A DNA stretch of 64,000 bases from UBA1422 sp041859095. Lineage in GTDB: Bacteria > Bacillota > Clostridia > Peptostreptococcales > Anaerovoracaceae. Both the position numbers and the translations under genes were made by a program. Shown here piece after piece: positions 1-8,842 of this stretch (position 1 is its first letter; each line of letters opens with the position of its first letter). The notes beneath the pieces were generated by a model, which saw only the letters and a program-made list of their open reading frames with translations, had not been told where the DNA came from and did not search any database. The stretch lies in NCBI GenBank assembly GCA_041859095.1, contig JBHEKY010000037.1, forward strand, positions 1-64,000, in the 5' to 3' direction.

Positions 1-1
1 G

Positions 2-706
2 GTGTTTGAAATGGTGCAGGCAGAAATTAAAAGGCGATCGGAAGGTGGCAGTAGCACACGTGCAGACAGCTGCTTTTCAAGCAGACTTGTATGCAGTGAG
101 TGCGGCAATTTTTACGGCAGGAAGATTTGGCACTCTACTAACAAATATAGAGCTGTCGTGTGGCATTGCAATGCGAAGTTTCAAAAGAAAACATACTGCA
201 AAACCCCGCATTTAAAAGAAGAAGCGATAAAGGTGGCATTTACTGAGGCTGTAAATAGCATGATCAAGGAAAAAGAAGAGCTCATAGCAAATTGCGAAAA
301 GCTGCTAAATGACACAACGGATGTGAAGAACCTAACCCAAAAAGACGAAAGGCTTCTAAAAATGTGTAAGGGCCTAGAGCAGCAGCTGGAAAGCCTAATC
401 GCCGAAAACGCATGCAGGGCAATCGATCAAACGGAATACCAAGAAAAATACGACACCCTAGCCTACAAGCATAATGCATTTCAAAGGCAGAGAAAAGAAC
501 TGGCATCAAAGATAGAATCCAAGAAAGCACAGCAGAATCAAATCGACATATTCATTAAGGAGCTTCGGCAAAGAAAGAGTCTGCTTACTGAGTTTGATGA
601 AAGCCTGTGGAAGACGATAATTCGGTCGGTGAAGATAGGGCAGGAAGGAAGTATCATATTTTCATTTAAAGACGGTACAACCCTGCCATGGCGGATGGAG
701 GTATAA
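2..706 (+). CDS. Large serine recombinase, C-terminal part (5' end outside window)
   Basis: This is the C-terminal part of a large serine recombinase; the catalytic domain lies left of the window. The frame opens in mid-protein with FEMVQAEIKRR, typical of the end of the recombinase domain. A zinc ribbon follows (CSECG near residue 33, then single cysteines near 56 and 66). Next comes a long Lys/Glu-rich coiled coil (about residues 75-190) and a short beta-rich tail. This order matches phage and ICE integrases of the family. It is the first of three recombinases on the same strand, and its stop codon lies just ahead of the next start. The family integrates and excises mobile DNA. The family call is firm; the target site cannot be read from here. 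Confidence 0.85.
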   Translation: MFEMVQAEIKRRSEGGSSTRADSCFSSRLVCSECGNFYGRKIWHSTNKYRAVVWHCNAKFQKKTYCKTPHLKEEAIKVAFTEAVNSMIKEKEELIANCEKLLNDTTDVKNLTQKDERLLKMCKGLEQQLESLIAENACRAIDQTEYQEKYDTLAYKHNAFQRQRKELASKIESKKAQQNQIDIFIKELRQRKSLLTEFDESLWKTIIRSVKIGQEGSIIFSFKDGTTLPWRMEV

Positions 707-708
707 AG

Positions 709-1911
709 ATGGAAAAGGATAAAAGGATAAGGGTAATTGAAACCGAAAAGAATCTGTTTGAGCTACCTGCAAAAACAAGAGTCTGCGCATACGTGCGGGT
801 GTCTACCATCCATGAGGGGCAGCGTATCTCCATGGATAATCAGGAGGAGTACTTTGTAAGAATGCTCTCCCAAAATCCGGCCTATGAGTTTATTGGTGTA
901 TTTTCAGATTTTGGCATCCCAGGATCAAAGGAAAGCCGGCCGGGGTTTGATGCCATGATGAAAAAAGCAAGAGAAGGGGAACTTGACCTTGTATTTACTA
1001 AATCCATATCCAGATTTGCGAGAAATACCCTGCTGCTGCTAAGTGCGGTAAGAGAACTGGCTGCCCTTGGGGTTGGCGTGTACTTTGAAGAACAAAACAT
1101 TAATACCCTAGATAAAGAAGGAGAGCTTTTGTTAGCTGTTCTGGCAGGCATTGCGCAAGAGGAACGAAAGTCTGTCAGCCAAAACATCCGCCAGGCAAAC
1201 CAGCACCGGTACAAAAGTGGAAAGCCATACCCTTCCGCAAAGCTTCCTTATGGATATTTAAAGGGAAAGAATAAAGAACTAATCATCGATGAAGAGCAGG
1301 CAGCGGTCATTCGAAGAATCTTTGATATGTATCTTGGTGGGATGAGTGCCTGCAGGATAGAAAAGATATTGAATGAAGAAAAAGTTCCAACGTTATCCGA
1401 TGAACCCTGGTTTTCGCATCGAATCCTAAGAATTATATCAAACGAAAAATATGCTGGCGACATACTCATGCAAAAGAGCTATATCGGCGATACGGGAAAG
1501 CAGATAATAAATAAAGGGCAAAGACCTAAGTACTTACTTCAAAATTCCCATCCCGCCATTGTTCCAAGAGAGATTTGGGAGCAGGCGGTGAAAAGGAGAA
1601 AGAAAAGAAAGCCTAAAACATATCCCTTTACACGCCTTCTGCTTTGCCACCGCTGCGGGGCAGTTTTGACACGCCACATGCAAGCCGGTGGCTACATAAG
1701 CTGGGTCTGTTCTACGTACCTAGTAAAAGGCATCGCGAATTGCGAAGGCGGCAGGATAACGGAAAGCAATCTTCTTGCCCTGACAGATGGGATGAAGATA
1801 GAAGAAAAAATGGTGTTAATGGAGGTAGGGAATCTTGGAAAACGTTACAAAAAAACAAAAGCAAATTACCGTCTTATACCCGCAGCGGAGTACTTCAAAG
1901 GAAAAGGATGA
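709..1911 (+). CDS. Large serine recombinase (second of three)
   Basis: Site-specific DNA recombinase of the resolvase/invertase superfamily, acting through a serine-DNA intermediate. The N-terminal catalytic domain shows the motif AYVRVST with the nucleophilic serine, then SRFARN (the conserved arginine helix). The recombinase domain follows, with PYGYL and LSDEPWFSHRILRIISNEKY, and then a short zinc ribbon (LLCHRCG). The protein is about 400 residues, short for the family, and lacks the long coiled coil of its neighbours. An in-frame ATG lies at 688, but the ATG at 709 has GGAGGT at an ideal distance and is preferred. The 3' end overlaps the next recombinase by 77 bases, so the genes are probably co-translated. 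Confidence 0.88.
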   Translation: MEKDKRIRVIETEKNLFELPAKTRVCAYVRVSTIHEGQRISMDNQEEYFVRMLSQNPAYEFIGVFSDFGIPGSKESRPGFDAMMKKAREGELDLVFTKSISRFARNTLLLLSAVRELAALGVGVYFEEQNINTLDKEGELLLAVLAGIAQEERKSVSQNIRQANQHRYKSGKPYPSAKLPYGYLKGKNKELIIDEEQAAVIRRIFDMYLGGMSACRIEKILNEEKVPTLSDEPWFSHRILRIISNEKYAGDILMQKSYIGDTGKQIINKGQRPKYLLQNSHPAIVPREIWEQAVKRRKKRKPKTYPFTRLLLCHRCGAVLTRHMQAGGYISWVCSTYLVKGIANCEGGRITESNLLALTDGMKIEEKMVLMEVGNLGKRYKKTKANYRLIPAAEYFKGKG

Positions 1912-3361
1912 AAAGGTATTTAAAGCTGCCGCATACTGCCGAGTGTCATCGGACAGTCTTGAGCAAAAGACGAGCTACAGGGCACAAATGGAATATTATG
2001 AGGGGCATATACAAGGAAATTCAGAGTATGAATTTGCTGGTATTTATGCTGACGAAGGCATCTCAGGAACCAGCCTTAAAAAAAGGGATGCATTTAACCA
2101 AATGATGGAAGATGCCAGGGCAGGGAAGCTGGACTTGATCCTTACAAAAAGCGTATCTCGATTTGGAAGAAACACAGTAGACACCTTAAGGAGCATAAGG
2201 GAACTTAAAGAGCTTCATGTGGATGTGTTTTTTGAAAAGGAAAATATCCATACCAATGACAGCAAAGGAGAGCTGTTACTATCAATTCTCTCGGCCGCAG
2301 CGGAGCAAGAATCCTTTTCACTTTCTGGAAACGTCAAATGGGGGAACCGGAGAAACTACGAACGAGGGAAAATTCAGTCGGTTGCTTCGGGTAAATTCCT
2401 AGGATACACAAAAGATGAAAACAAAAACCTGATTATTAGGGAAGATAAGGCGGAAATTGTAAGAAGGATTTATCGAGAGTTTTTGGGTGGCTACGGCATT
2501 GCGCAGATAGCCCAGCGGCTTATGGCGGATAACGTACCAAATACCTTTGATCAAATGGGGTGGGACTATGGCCATATATATAAGGTACTTACAAACGAAA
2601 AGATTAAAGGGGATTTCAGATTCCAAAAGACCTTCATCAAAGACCCCATCACTCAAAAGCGTGTGATAAACACAGGTCAGTTTCCAAGTAGATATTTGGA
2701 AAATACCCATCCTGCCATTATTGATAAAGACACATGGGAATGCGTGCAGCTTGAGATGGTACGGCAAAGGGACAATTGCAAAAAACGTGGGAGAAGGCGC
2801 TTTCATGACAGCAATGAAAGCCGATGCATATCTGGTCGGATGACCTGCCAGGTGTGTGGAAACAGCTTTGTGCAACTTCAGTCAAAGAGGAAGGGAGAGA
2901 TAGGAAAGGTCTATTGGCGGTGCAGCAGTTTTCTAGGGAGAAAGGGTACTGTGATACCGGGCATGAGTTTTACACCAGAACCACATGGGTTATCCTATAT
3001 GGGAAATGACCGTAAAAAACTGACAAGGCAAAAGAAGGAGAGGAAACTGCCAAAGCCTAGGCCGATGCTTTGCACGGATATTCAGATTCAAAGCGGCGCG
3101 CCAGAGGATGCCTTTATCCGTGCGGTAAATAGCATGATAAAGTCGCCAGATGGTTACATTAAAATACTGGAAAAGCAAAAGAACCAAGGAAATGCTTTAC
3201 AGAGGCATCGGGCGAAGGAGCTGTTGGATCTGCTGCTTGGCGGTAAGAAACTGGAAGGCTTTGACTATCCACTTTCTCTTCGACTGGTTGAACGATTTGA
3301 AGTGACGCCCGATGGGAGGATACTGGTAAAGTTTCTAGCCGGGATTGAGATTTTGAAATAG
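1835..3361 (+). CDS. Large serine recombinase (third of three)
   Basis: A complete large serine recombinase of about 508 residues. It starts at TTG with GGAGGT eight bases upstream, inside the end of the preceding recombinase gene. The catalytic domain has AAYCRVSSDS (serine nucleophile), DEGISGTS and SRFGRNT. The recombinase domain ends with NTHPAIIDKDTWECVQ, and a zinc ribbon follows (CQVCG, then a further cysteine at WRCSS). Consecutive serine recombinases of this kind mark one end of integrative elements in Firmicutes and may need each other for integration and excision. The gene order suggests the body of the element lies to the left, outside the window. Confidence 0.88.
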   Translation: MENVTKKQKQITVLYPQRSTSKEKDEKVFKAAAYCRVSSDSLEQKTSYRAQMEYYEGHIQGNSEYEFAGIYADEGISGTSLKKRDAFNQMMEDARAGKLDLILTKSVSRFGRNTVDTLRSIRELKELHVDVFFEKENIHTNDSKGELLLSILSAAAEQESFSLSGNVKWGNRRNYERGKIQSVASGKFLGYTKDENKNLIIREDKAEIVRRIYREFLGGYGIAQIAQRLMADNVPNTFDQMGWDYGHIYKVLTNEKIKGDFRFQKTFIKDPITQKRVINTGQFPSRYLENTHPAIIDKDTWECVQLEMVRQRDNCKKRGRRRFHDSNESRCISGRMTCQVCGNSFVQLQSKRKGEIGKVYWRCSSFLGRKGTVIPGMSFTPEPHGLSYMGNDRKKLTRQKKERKLPKPRPMLCTDIQIQSGAPEDAFIRAVNSMIKSPDGYIKILEKQKNQGNALQRHRAKELLDLLLGGKKLEGFDYPLSLRLVERFEVTPDGRILVKFLAGIEILK

Positions 3362-3387
3362 AAGGAATATCCAATCGTAGGATTATT

Positions 3388-3702
3388 CACACTAACTGCG
3401 TATCAGAAAATGCCAGAAAGCCACTAAACCAGGAAGAATACCAGAAGAGATATATGCCACTTGCCGAAGAATATGACAGGAAGTACAAGGCACTGGCTGA
3501 GCTGGAAGGGGAGCTTGAAAGTTTGCTAAGAAGGCGAGAAATCGTTGGAAAGTACTTATCTACAATCGAAGGGGATGCGATAGCGGATAGGGACTTTGAT
3601 ATGAATCTATGGAGGGGCTTAGTTGATAAGGCTGTTGTTGAGATAGATGGAGGCATCCAGGTTGTACTACATGATGGCAGTCTGTTTGAGCGCAAGAGGT
3701 GA
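3388..3702 (+). pseudogene. Remnant of a fourth serine recombinase (C-terminal end only)
   Basis: An open frame carries only the C-terminal coiled coil and tail of a serine recombinase. Upstream of the ATG at 3454 the same frame reads through LNQEEYQKRY, which matches the start of the coiled coil in the first recombinase of this window (DQTEYQEKY). It ends with an IDGGIQVVLHDGS beta tail. No catalytic or zinc domain precedes it in this frame. The third recombinase stops at 3361 in another frame. I read this as a decayed copy left by an earlier insertion or by recombination between recombinase genes. A separate small protein starting at 3454 is possible but less likely. Confidence 0.6.
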
Positions 3703-3970
3703 AGGAATTATTAGTAAAGAGGGTACTTCAAATACCACCTGACACAGAGCAGATTAATATTTGATTCGAAGTGTTTCCATTTAAATAAGCTTTCAGCCAT
3801 TTTGTTTCCTACATGGAGTAATGATGGTGCAATCATAACAGTGTGGTGGTTGTGAGAAAGAGTAAAGATTTTTTGCAACAGAACCGTTGATAAGGCTATT
3901 GTTGGGTATGGCTGGTGATATTGAGTTTTTATTCTTAGTGGCAGAAGGTTAGTTCGGGACAGCTTAGACA

Positions 3971-5257
3971 TCAACCATTAAGAGCTTGTCTATATGTTGA
4001 GGGTGTTGTCCCATATTGGCTTTTAAAATGCTTCACAAACAATTTTACGTCTTGATATCCTACGTATTCGGAAATGGTTGAAATAGATTTATTGGATGTG
4101 AGTATGAGATCGGCAGCTCTGCAGAGTCTATAATTGATTATATAACTCTTTATAGTGACCCCCATTTCGTCTTTAAAGGCTCGACAAAGGTAACTTGAGT
4201 CAAAATTCAATATATGGGCAATTGAATTTATATTAATATCCGCTTTGTAATTTTTTTGGATATAATTGATGGTTTTTGATGCCGGAGAATCAACTTTATT
4301 GCATCTGTATGAATTTAACATTTCATTAAAAATATTATTGAAATATATGACAGTTAAAGAATAAATGCTGGATTTATCATTTGCATTTGACATATTTTCA
4401 ATATACTCACTATATGCAATAAACATTTCGCGAGTATAAAGAAAGTCATAAGACTCAGCAACTTTTTGACCGAGCAATGAAGCTATGCCAACAAAAAGTG
4501 AACGGGCCTGTATTAGGTCTTCTTCAAGGACAATTGGGAAAATCAGTTCTTCTGATACTTGTTTTGCAAGAAATATCTGATTAGTTGCAACTAATTTTAG
4601 GATACGTTCAATATGATCGCTCATATAGTTTAATGATTTGACTACCTGCTTTTTATTTCTGGCAATAAGATTAGCATTTAAAATTTCGTAGAAAACAGAA
4701 TTGTCCATCGCATGTATAGTAGCAACACTATCTAAAAGAGCATTTGATTGCTCATTCTTTATGGACGGATCAAGATGATCAACAGGTATGCTGAACTTAA
4801 CTAAATCGTAAAGCAGTTGCGAAGCTATCTTGATACGAGATGAGCTTAGAACTGATAGTGATGAAACATCTGAGTGTAAACAGGGAAAAGGTTCTTTTGG
4901 TGAATAATTCTCTGTACATATCGGACCAGCGATAAAAATATTCCGATGACCATTTCGAGACAAAGCTGCCACTGCGATGAATGCATACATGCAATGCCCA
5001 AAGAATACATACGGCTTTCCATCCAAATCAAATATTCTCAAAATATTATCAAATGATACAGTTTCCAAAGCTTTTACAGATGGGCATGTGGAACAATCAT
5101 TGTTACCAAGTGATTCAAAAATCGATGTAATAGTTTGATTATCGTCAAAATAAAATACAGTACAATTTATTCCAGTAGCCTTCTGAAATAAATCTACAGT
5201 TTTTTCATCTTCTTGTTTTAATTCCAATTTCAGAAAATTGAAAAGGCACATTTTCAT
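3971..5257 (-). CDS. PocR-domain AraC-family transcriptional regulator
   Basis: A 428-residue transcription factor. The first 165 residues or so match the PocR sensory domain, with a cysteine-rich core (CSTCPS), YVFFGHCMYAF and NIFIAGPICTENY. The middle is helical. The last 100 residues are an AraC-type double helix-turn-helix (SIAHILNFDSSYLCRAFKDE and ISEYVGYQDVKLFVKHFKSQ, ending YGTTPSTYRQ). PocR domains are named after the propanediol regulator of Salmonella and are thought to sense small organic ligands. The gene is divergent from the AOR-GRE operon across a 314-base shared region, so it is the obvious candidate activator of that operon. The ligand is inferred only from the family. Confidence 0.85.
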   Translation of the reverse strand: MKMCLFNFLKLELKQEDEKTVDLFQKATGINCTVFYFDDNQTITSIFESLGNNDCSTCPSVKALETVSFDNILRIFDLDGKPYVFFGHCMYAFIAVAALSRNGHRNIFIAGPICTENYSPKEPFPCLHSDVSSLSVLSSSRIKIASQLLYDLVKFSIPVDHLDPSIKNEQSNALLDSVATIHAMDNSVFYEILNANLIARNKKQVVKSLNYMSDHIERILKLVATNQIFLAKQVSEELIFPIVLEEDLIQARSLFVGIASLLGQKVAESYDFLYTREMFIAYSEYIENMSNANDKSSIYSLTVIYFNNIFNEMLNSYRCNKVDSPASKTINYIQKNYKADININSIAHILNFDSSYLCRAFKDEMGVTIKSYIINYRLCRAADLILTSNKSISTISEYVGYQDVKLFVKHFKSQYGTTPSTYRQALNG

Positions 5258-5360
5258 AACCCCATATTTGACTTTAATGAAGCTTGCTAAGTCCTGCTAC
5301 TTGGAGTATATATCATTATGAATAAAATGCAATAATAACGAACGATTGATGATATCAATA

Positions 5361-5453
5361 GTCAATTCTGTGTGTGAAATGTCAATTTTCCCTCTTCCTT
5401 GTCTAGATGCATATCATATAATAACAGGTCATTTTTTATCATTAATGTCAAAT
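5361..5453. promoter_or_regulatory. Candidate operator repeats in the divergent regulator/AOR region
   Basis: The 314 bases between the AraC-type regulator and the AOR gene are AT-rich. They contain GTCAATT at 5361 and again at 5381, exactly 20 bases apart, and a near copy GTCAAAT at 5447. Direct repeats about two helical turns apart are the usual shape of AraC-family sites. The repeats are short and AT-rich, so chance cannot be excluded. I found no convincing riboswitch or full consensus promoter in the rest of this stretch. Confidence 0.3.
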
Positions 5454-5571
5454 TTATAACCTTAAATATTCAGAGCTTTCAAATTAAACTGAAAAATAGA
5501 AAGTTACCCCTATCATTACGCAACACCTATGTAGGTTAATAATTGCGATAACAGATTGAAAGGAGATCGGG

Positions 5572-7542
5572 ATGAAAGGATATTGCGGGAAAATACTGAA
5601 TGTTGATTTAACAAATGGCGTGATTCAGGAAGAAATAATAAGTGACAATATTTATGAAACATATTTGGGAGGAATAGGCTTAGCCATAAGCCTTCTCTAT
5701 AAGCGCATCCCGCAAAATACCAATCCCTTGGGGCCTGAAAATATTCTTGCCTTTGTTCCAGGGCTGCTTAGTGGCACAGGAGCATTGCTTGCAGGAAGAT
5801 TTCTGGTTGCAGCCAAGTCGCCACTAACGGGAACATGGGGGGAATCGAATTGTGGAGGATCAATGACGGCTGCAATAAAGCAATGCGGCTATGATGGTAT
5901 TCTATTCTCCGGTATTTCTGCAAAGCCAGTGTATTTGTATGTTGAGAAAGGGAAGGCAGAGATCAGGGATGCAGCCTATCTTTGGGGGAAAGACGCAGTT
6001 GAAACGGAAGAAATATTAATGAAAGAATCGTCCTCAAATAAGAAAACACCAAGAGTTGCATGCATTGGTCAAGCCGGAGAAAATTTATCCCTTATCTCGG
6101 GGATCATGAATGATAAAGGCCGTATGGCAGGGCGTTCGGGTTTGGGAGCTGTCATGGGCTCCAAGAAACTCAAAGCTGTTGTTTTCGCAGGTTCTGGAAA
6201 GATTCCATGTTATGATCGTGACGCGGTTCATGCTCTTAGTTTGGATTGCTATAAAAAAAATATCCAAAAGAATTCGATGCCTCAAATCCCAGGGATAGCA
6301 TTCAAACTGATGGGTAGCCGGCAAGCAAAGGCTAAAGTACTGAAAACGACTGATGGGTATACAACCGTGTCATCAAATAAACGATACGGAACAATTGTAT
6401 CGAATGAGATGAGCCTTGAATCGGGGGATGCACCTGTTAAGAATTGGGAGGGGACAAAACTGGACTTTAAATATTCGGGGAATATCAATCCAAATTTAAT
6501 TCTGAAACAAGCAAAAAGTGATTACCACTGTTATGCATGTGCGATTGGATGCGGACATATTTGTGGAATGAAGAACAGTCCGTATTCAGAAACACATAAG
6601 CCGGAATATGAAACAGTAATTGGCTTTTCATCATTACTTCTCAATGGGGATTTGGATACGATATTCCACCTCAATGAATATATGAATAGAGCCGCCATTG
6701 ACAGTATATCCACAGCTGGTACGGTAGCATTTGCAATTGAGTGCTATGAGAAGGGCATCATAACAGACGCTGATACCGGCGGATTGAAATTGACATGGGG
6801 TGATTCAAAAGCGATTATAAAGCTAGTTGAAATGATGGTGAACCGGGTTGGAATCGGTGACACGTTAGCTGACGGGACTAAAATGGCGGCTGAAAGAATT
6901 GGCAAGGATTCGTATAAGCTCGCGGTCAATGCCGGCGGTCAGGAACCGGCAATGCACGACCCGAAATGGGATCCTGGTTTGGGTCTGTCATATAGCGTCG
7001 AGCCCACACCTGGAAGACATACAATCGGTAGTTATCTTTACTATGAATTATACAATATTGGAAGTGTAGTTGGAGGATATCCTAAGGTGCCGGTATCTTA
7101 TCCGGCGGAAGAAAGATATCAAGCAAACGAAAACAACGTCATGATGATATTAGGCTGCAGTTTGCTGACACAAATCATTAATTCGTGTGGGATATGCATG
7201 TTTGCGACGATGATGGGCATTGATAGATACCCCATATTCCAGTACATCAATGCATCGACCGGCTGGGGAAAAACGCCTGAGGAATATATGGAGATTGGAC
7301 ATCGCATCCAGACGCTCAAACAGATGTTCAATGTGAAGCAGGGGATTGATCCCAAATCACTGAAAATTAGCCCAAGGGCAATCGGCGTTCCACCACAAGA
7401 AAAGGGCCCCAATAGAGGAAAGACATTTGACCTAGATAAAATGATAGAAATATATTGGGATAAAATTGGATGGAATAAAGAAAATGGAATTCCAACGCAA
7501 GAATTAATTGAATCTCTAGGGTTGGAGCCTAAAATGCTATAA
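5572..7542 (+). CDS. Aldehyde ferredoxin oxidoreductase family protein (tungsten/molybdenum)
   Basis: AOR-family enzymes oxidise aldehydes to carboxylic acids, or the reverse, using a bis-pterin tungsten or molybdenum centre and one 4Fe-4S cluster, with ferredoxin as partner. The 656-residue protein has the family N-terminus (GYCGKILNVDLTNG), the pterin-binding stretch ending SNCGGSMTAAIKQCGYDG, and GRMAGRSGLGAVMGSKKLKA. The cluster ligands are at CYACAIGC, with a further cysteine near the C-terminus (SCGICMF). The start has AAAGGAG close upstream. A ferredoxin and a MoaD-like protein follow directly, then a glycyl-radical enzyme and its activase. This points to oxidation of an aldehyde made by the GRE. 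The natural substrate cannot be told from sequence. Confidence 0.92.
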   Translation: MKGYCGKILNVDLTNGVIQEEIISDNIYETYLGGIGLAISLLYKRIPQNTNPLGPENILAFVPGLLSGTGALLAGRFLVAAKSPLTGTWGESNCGGSMTAAIKQCGYDGILFSGISAKPVYLYVEKGKAEIRDAAYLWGKDAVETEEILMKESSSNKKTPRVACIGQAGENLSLISGIMNDKGRMAGRSGLGAVMGSKKLKAVVFAGSGKIPCYDRDAVHALSLDCYKKNIQKNSMPQIPGIAFKLMGSRQAKAKVLKTTDGYTTVSSNKRYGTIVSNEMSLESGDAPVKNWEGTKLDFKYSGNINPNLILKQAKSDYHCYACAIGCGHICGMKNSPYSETHKPEYETVIGFSSLLLNGDLDTIFHLNEYMNRAAIDSISTAGTVAFAIECYEKGIITDADTGGLKLTWGDSKAIIKLVEMMVNRVGIGDTLADGTKMAAERIGKDSYKLAVNAGGQEPAMHDPKWDPGLGLSYSVEPTPGRHTIGSYLYYELYNIGSVVGGYPKVPVSYPAEERYQANENNVMMILGCSLLTQIINSCGICMFATMMGIDRYPIFQYINASTGWGKTPEEYMEIGHRIQTLKQMFNVKQGIDPKSLKISPRAIGVPPQEKGPNRGKTFDLDKMIEIYWDKIGWNKENGIPTQELIESLGLEPKML

Positions 7543-7562
7543 CAAAAAATGGAGGGATAAAA

Positions 7563-7970
7563 ATGCCGTATTTTATAAATTCAAAATGCACGGGGTGCAC
7601 TGCCTGTGTCAAAGTTTGTCCGGTAAATGCAATTACAGGTTTCGTGAAGAATATACATTTCATCAAACCGGACGCCTGTATAGAATGTGGAGCTTGTGGG
7701 AAAACATGCCATTTCAATGCCATAAATGATGAGATGGAGAATGTTTGCATTCAAATGCATAAGGCCTCTTGGGGAAAACCGAAATTTGACTTAAATGAAT
7801 GCTGCGGATGCAGACAGTGCGAAGTCGCCTGCCCTGTAAGTTGTATCGATGTGAAACTGCAATCAAAAAAGGATGGGACTTTATATCCGTATTTAGAAAG
7901 CGACAAGAAATGCATTTCATGTGGATTTTGTTTTGAATCATGCCCAGTAGGAGCAATCAGCATGAAATAG
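7563..7970 (+). CDS. Polyferredoxin with four 4Fe-4S motifs
   Basis: A 135-residue electron carrier with four CxxCxxCxxxC motifs: CTGCTACVKVCP, CIECGACGKTCH, CCGCRQCEVACP and CISCGFCFESCP. It is in effect two bacterial dicluster ferredoxins in tandem, joined by a linker near residue 65. The second motif ends in CH rather than CP. It begins 20 bases after the AOR stop with its own ribosome binding site, and is most simply the electron acceptor or an extra electron-transfer subunit of that enzyme. No signal peptide is present, so it acts in the cytoplasm. Confidence 0.92.
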   Translation: MPYFINSKCTGCTACVKVCPVNAITGFVKNIHFIKPDACIECGACGKTCHFNAINDEMENVCIQMHKASWGKPKFDLNECCGCRQCEVACPVSCIDVKLQSKKDGTLYPYLESDKKCISCGFCFESCPVGAISMK

Positions 7971-8000
7971 CCATTTGACTTTAGATAGAGGGAGAATGCC

Positions 8001-8234
8001 ATGAAAGTCATTATCAAACTGCCTGGAGAATTAAAACATAAGGGTATTGATTATAATCAAGTAGTTGAAACTCAAGAGGAAATAACACTGGTGAGGTTTT
8101 TGGAATTACTGAACCTAAAACAAGAAGAAATTCGCAACTTAGTGGTTATCGTTAATGGCAAGCTAGCCAGAAAAAAACTCGTTTTAAAAGACGGTGATGA
8201 GATTATTTTTCTGACTCCATTAACAGGTGGTTAG
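8001..8234 (+). CDS. MoaD/ThiS-like ubiquitin-fold sulfur carrier
   Basis: A 77-residue protein ending in the diagnostic Gly-Gly (LTPLTGG). It has the beta-grasp pattern of MoaD/ThiS: VNGKLARKKLVLKDGDEIIF before the tail. Such proteins carry a C-terminal thiocarboxylate used in molybdopterin or thiamin synthesis. MoaD-like genes often sit beside AOR genes, where they are thought to help build the tungstopterin cofactor. The ribosome binding site AGAGGGAGA precedes the ATG. No MoaE or adenylyltransferase partner is in the window. Confidence 0.85.
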   Translation: MKVIIKLPGELKHKGIDYNQVVETQEEITLVRFLELLNLKQEEIRNLVVIVNGKLARKKLVLKDGDEIIFLTPLTGG

Positions 8235-8413
8235 TGCCTTGGTTGAAACCTAAAACCCGAATATATTGTATTTATGTTTGAAAGTGAGATGAAAAGAATA
8301 AAGAAACTCTGAATTTGTTGGAAAGAAGGGAGGATGTATTATCAAAGGTTAAGCAGAAGAGTAAATGATATATCAAAATGAAAATCAATGTTTGCTAAGG
8401 GAGGTTTTATTTT

Positions 8414-8806
8414 ATGAGTACAAGCACAATGAAAGTACATACAACAAGTTGCGGGACTGAACCATATGACAAATGTTTTGGCGTTGGACCGTCGAAGCAC
8501 CTTGACTATGGTGGTTTTTCTCCGTACGAGCGCATCGAAAAGCTGCGTAGGATCTATAGAGAAGTTCCGCTGACCCTTGACTCCAAGCGACTTCTGGCAT
8601 TTACTGAGGTCTATAAGAACAATGAAAGCCTACCCATCGTGCTCAAGAAAGCGCTTGCACTGAAAAAGTACATGGCGGAGTGCCAGCTGTCCTATATTGA
8701 GGGCGAGCTGCTGCTGACGGATGACGGCTCCCCAGTCTTTTCTCATCCTCTGTATCCGGAGAACGCCGCGTGGTTCTACGATGAACTGAGGAATCGGCCG
8801 CTTTAG
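8414..8806 (+). CDS. Glycyl-radical enzyme, N-terminal segment ending at in-frame TAG
   Basis: A 130-codon frame with an excellent ribosome binding site (AAGGGAGGTTTTATTTTATG). It matches the N-terminus of pyruvate formate-lyase-like GREs: the helix ERIEKLRRIYREVPL, the ALALKKYM segment, the YIEGELLL turn and WFYDEL. It stops at TAG (8804). Reading on in the same frame gives ERGWDPIH, a second TAG (8831), then DEKMKEDIL and the rest of a GRE without any frame change. The read-through peptide lines up with the ordinary family pattern (R..DPF.IS.E.K). I therefore regard this as the first part of one interrupted gene. Alternatives are a separate subunit or a nonsense-mutated gene. Confidence 0.75.
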   Translation: MSTSTMKVHTTSCGTEPYDKCFGVGPSKHLDYGGFSPYERIEKLRRIYREVPLTLDSKRLLAFTEVYKNNESLPIVLKKALALKKYMAECQLSYIEGELLLTDDGSPVFSHPLYPENAAWFYDELRNRPL

Positions 8807-8812
8807 GAGCGG

Positions 8813-8828
8813 GGATGGGATCCCATCC
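8813..8828. other. Perfect 16-bp palindrome between two in-frame TAG codons
   Basis: GGATGGGATCCCATCC is its own reverse complement and lies exactly between the TAG at 8804-8806 and the TAG at 8831-8833. In RNA it can form a six-pair stem with a four-base loop, starting six bases after the first TAG. A structured element just after a UAG is the arrangement proposed for pyrrolysine insertion elements, but no sequence match to one is claimed. It is also compatible with the coding frame (GWDPIH). Confidence 0.6.
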
Positions 8829-8842
8829 ACTAGGATGAGAAA

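Noticed and set aside
5258..5571. A molybdenum-cofactor or other riboswitch ahead of the AOR gene
   Set aside because: No conserved stem-loop pattern could be found; the region is AT-rich with only short direct repeats.
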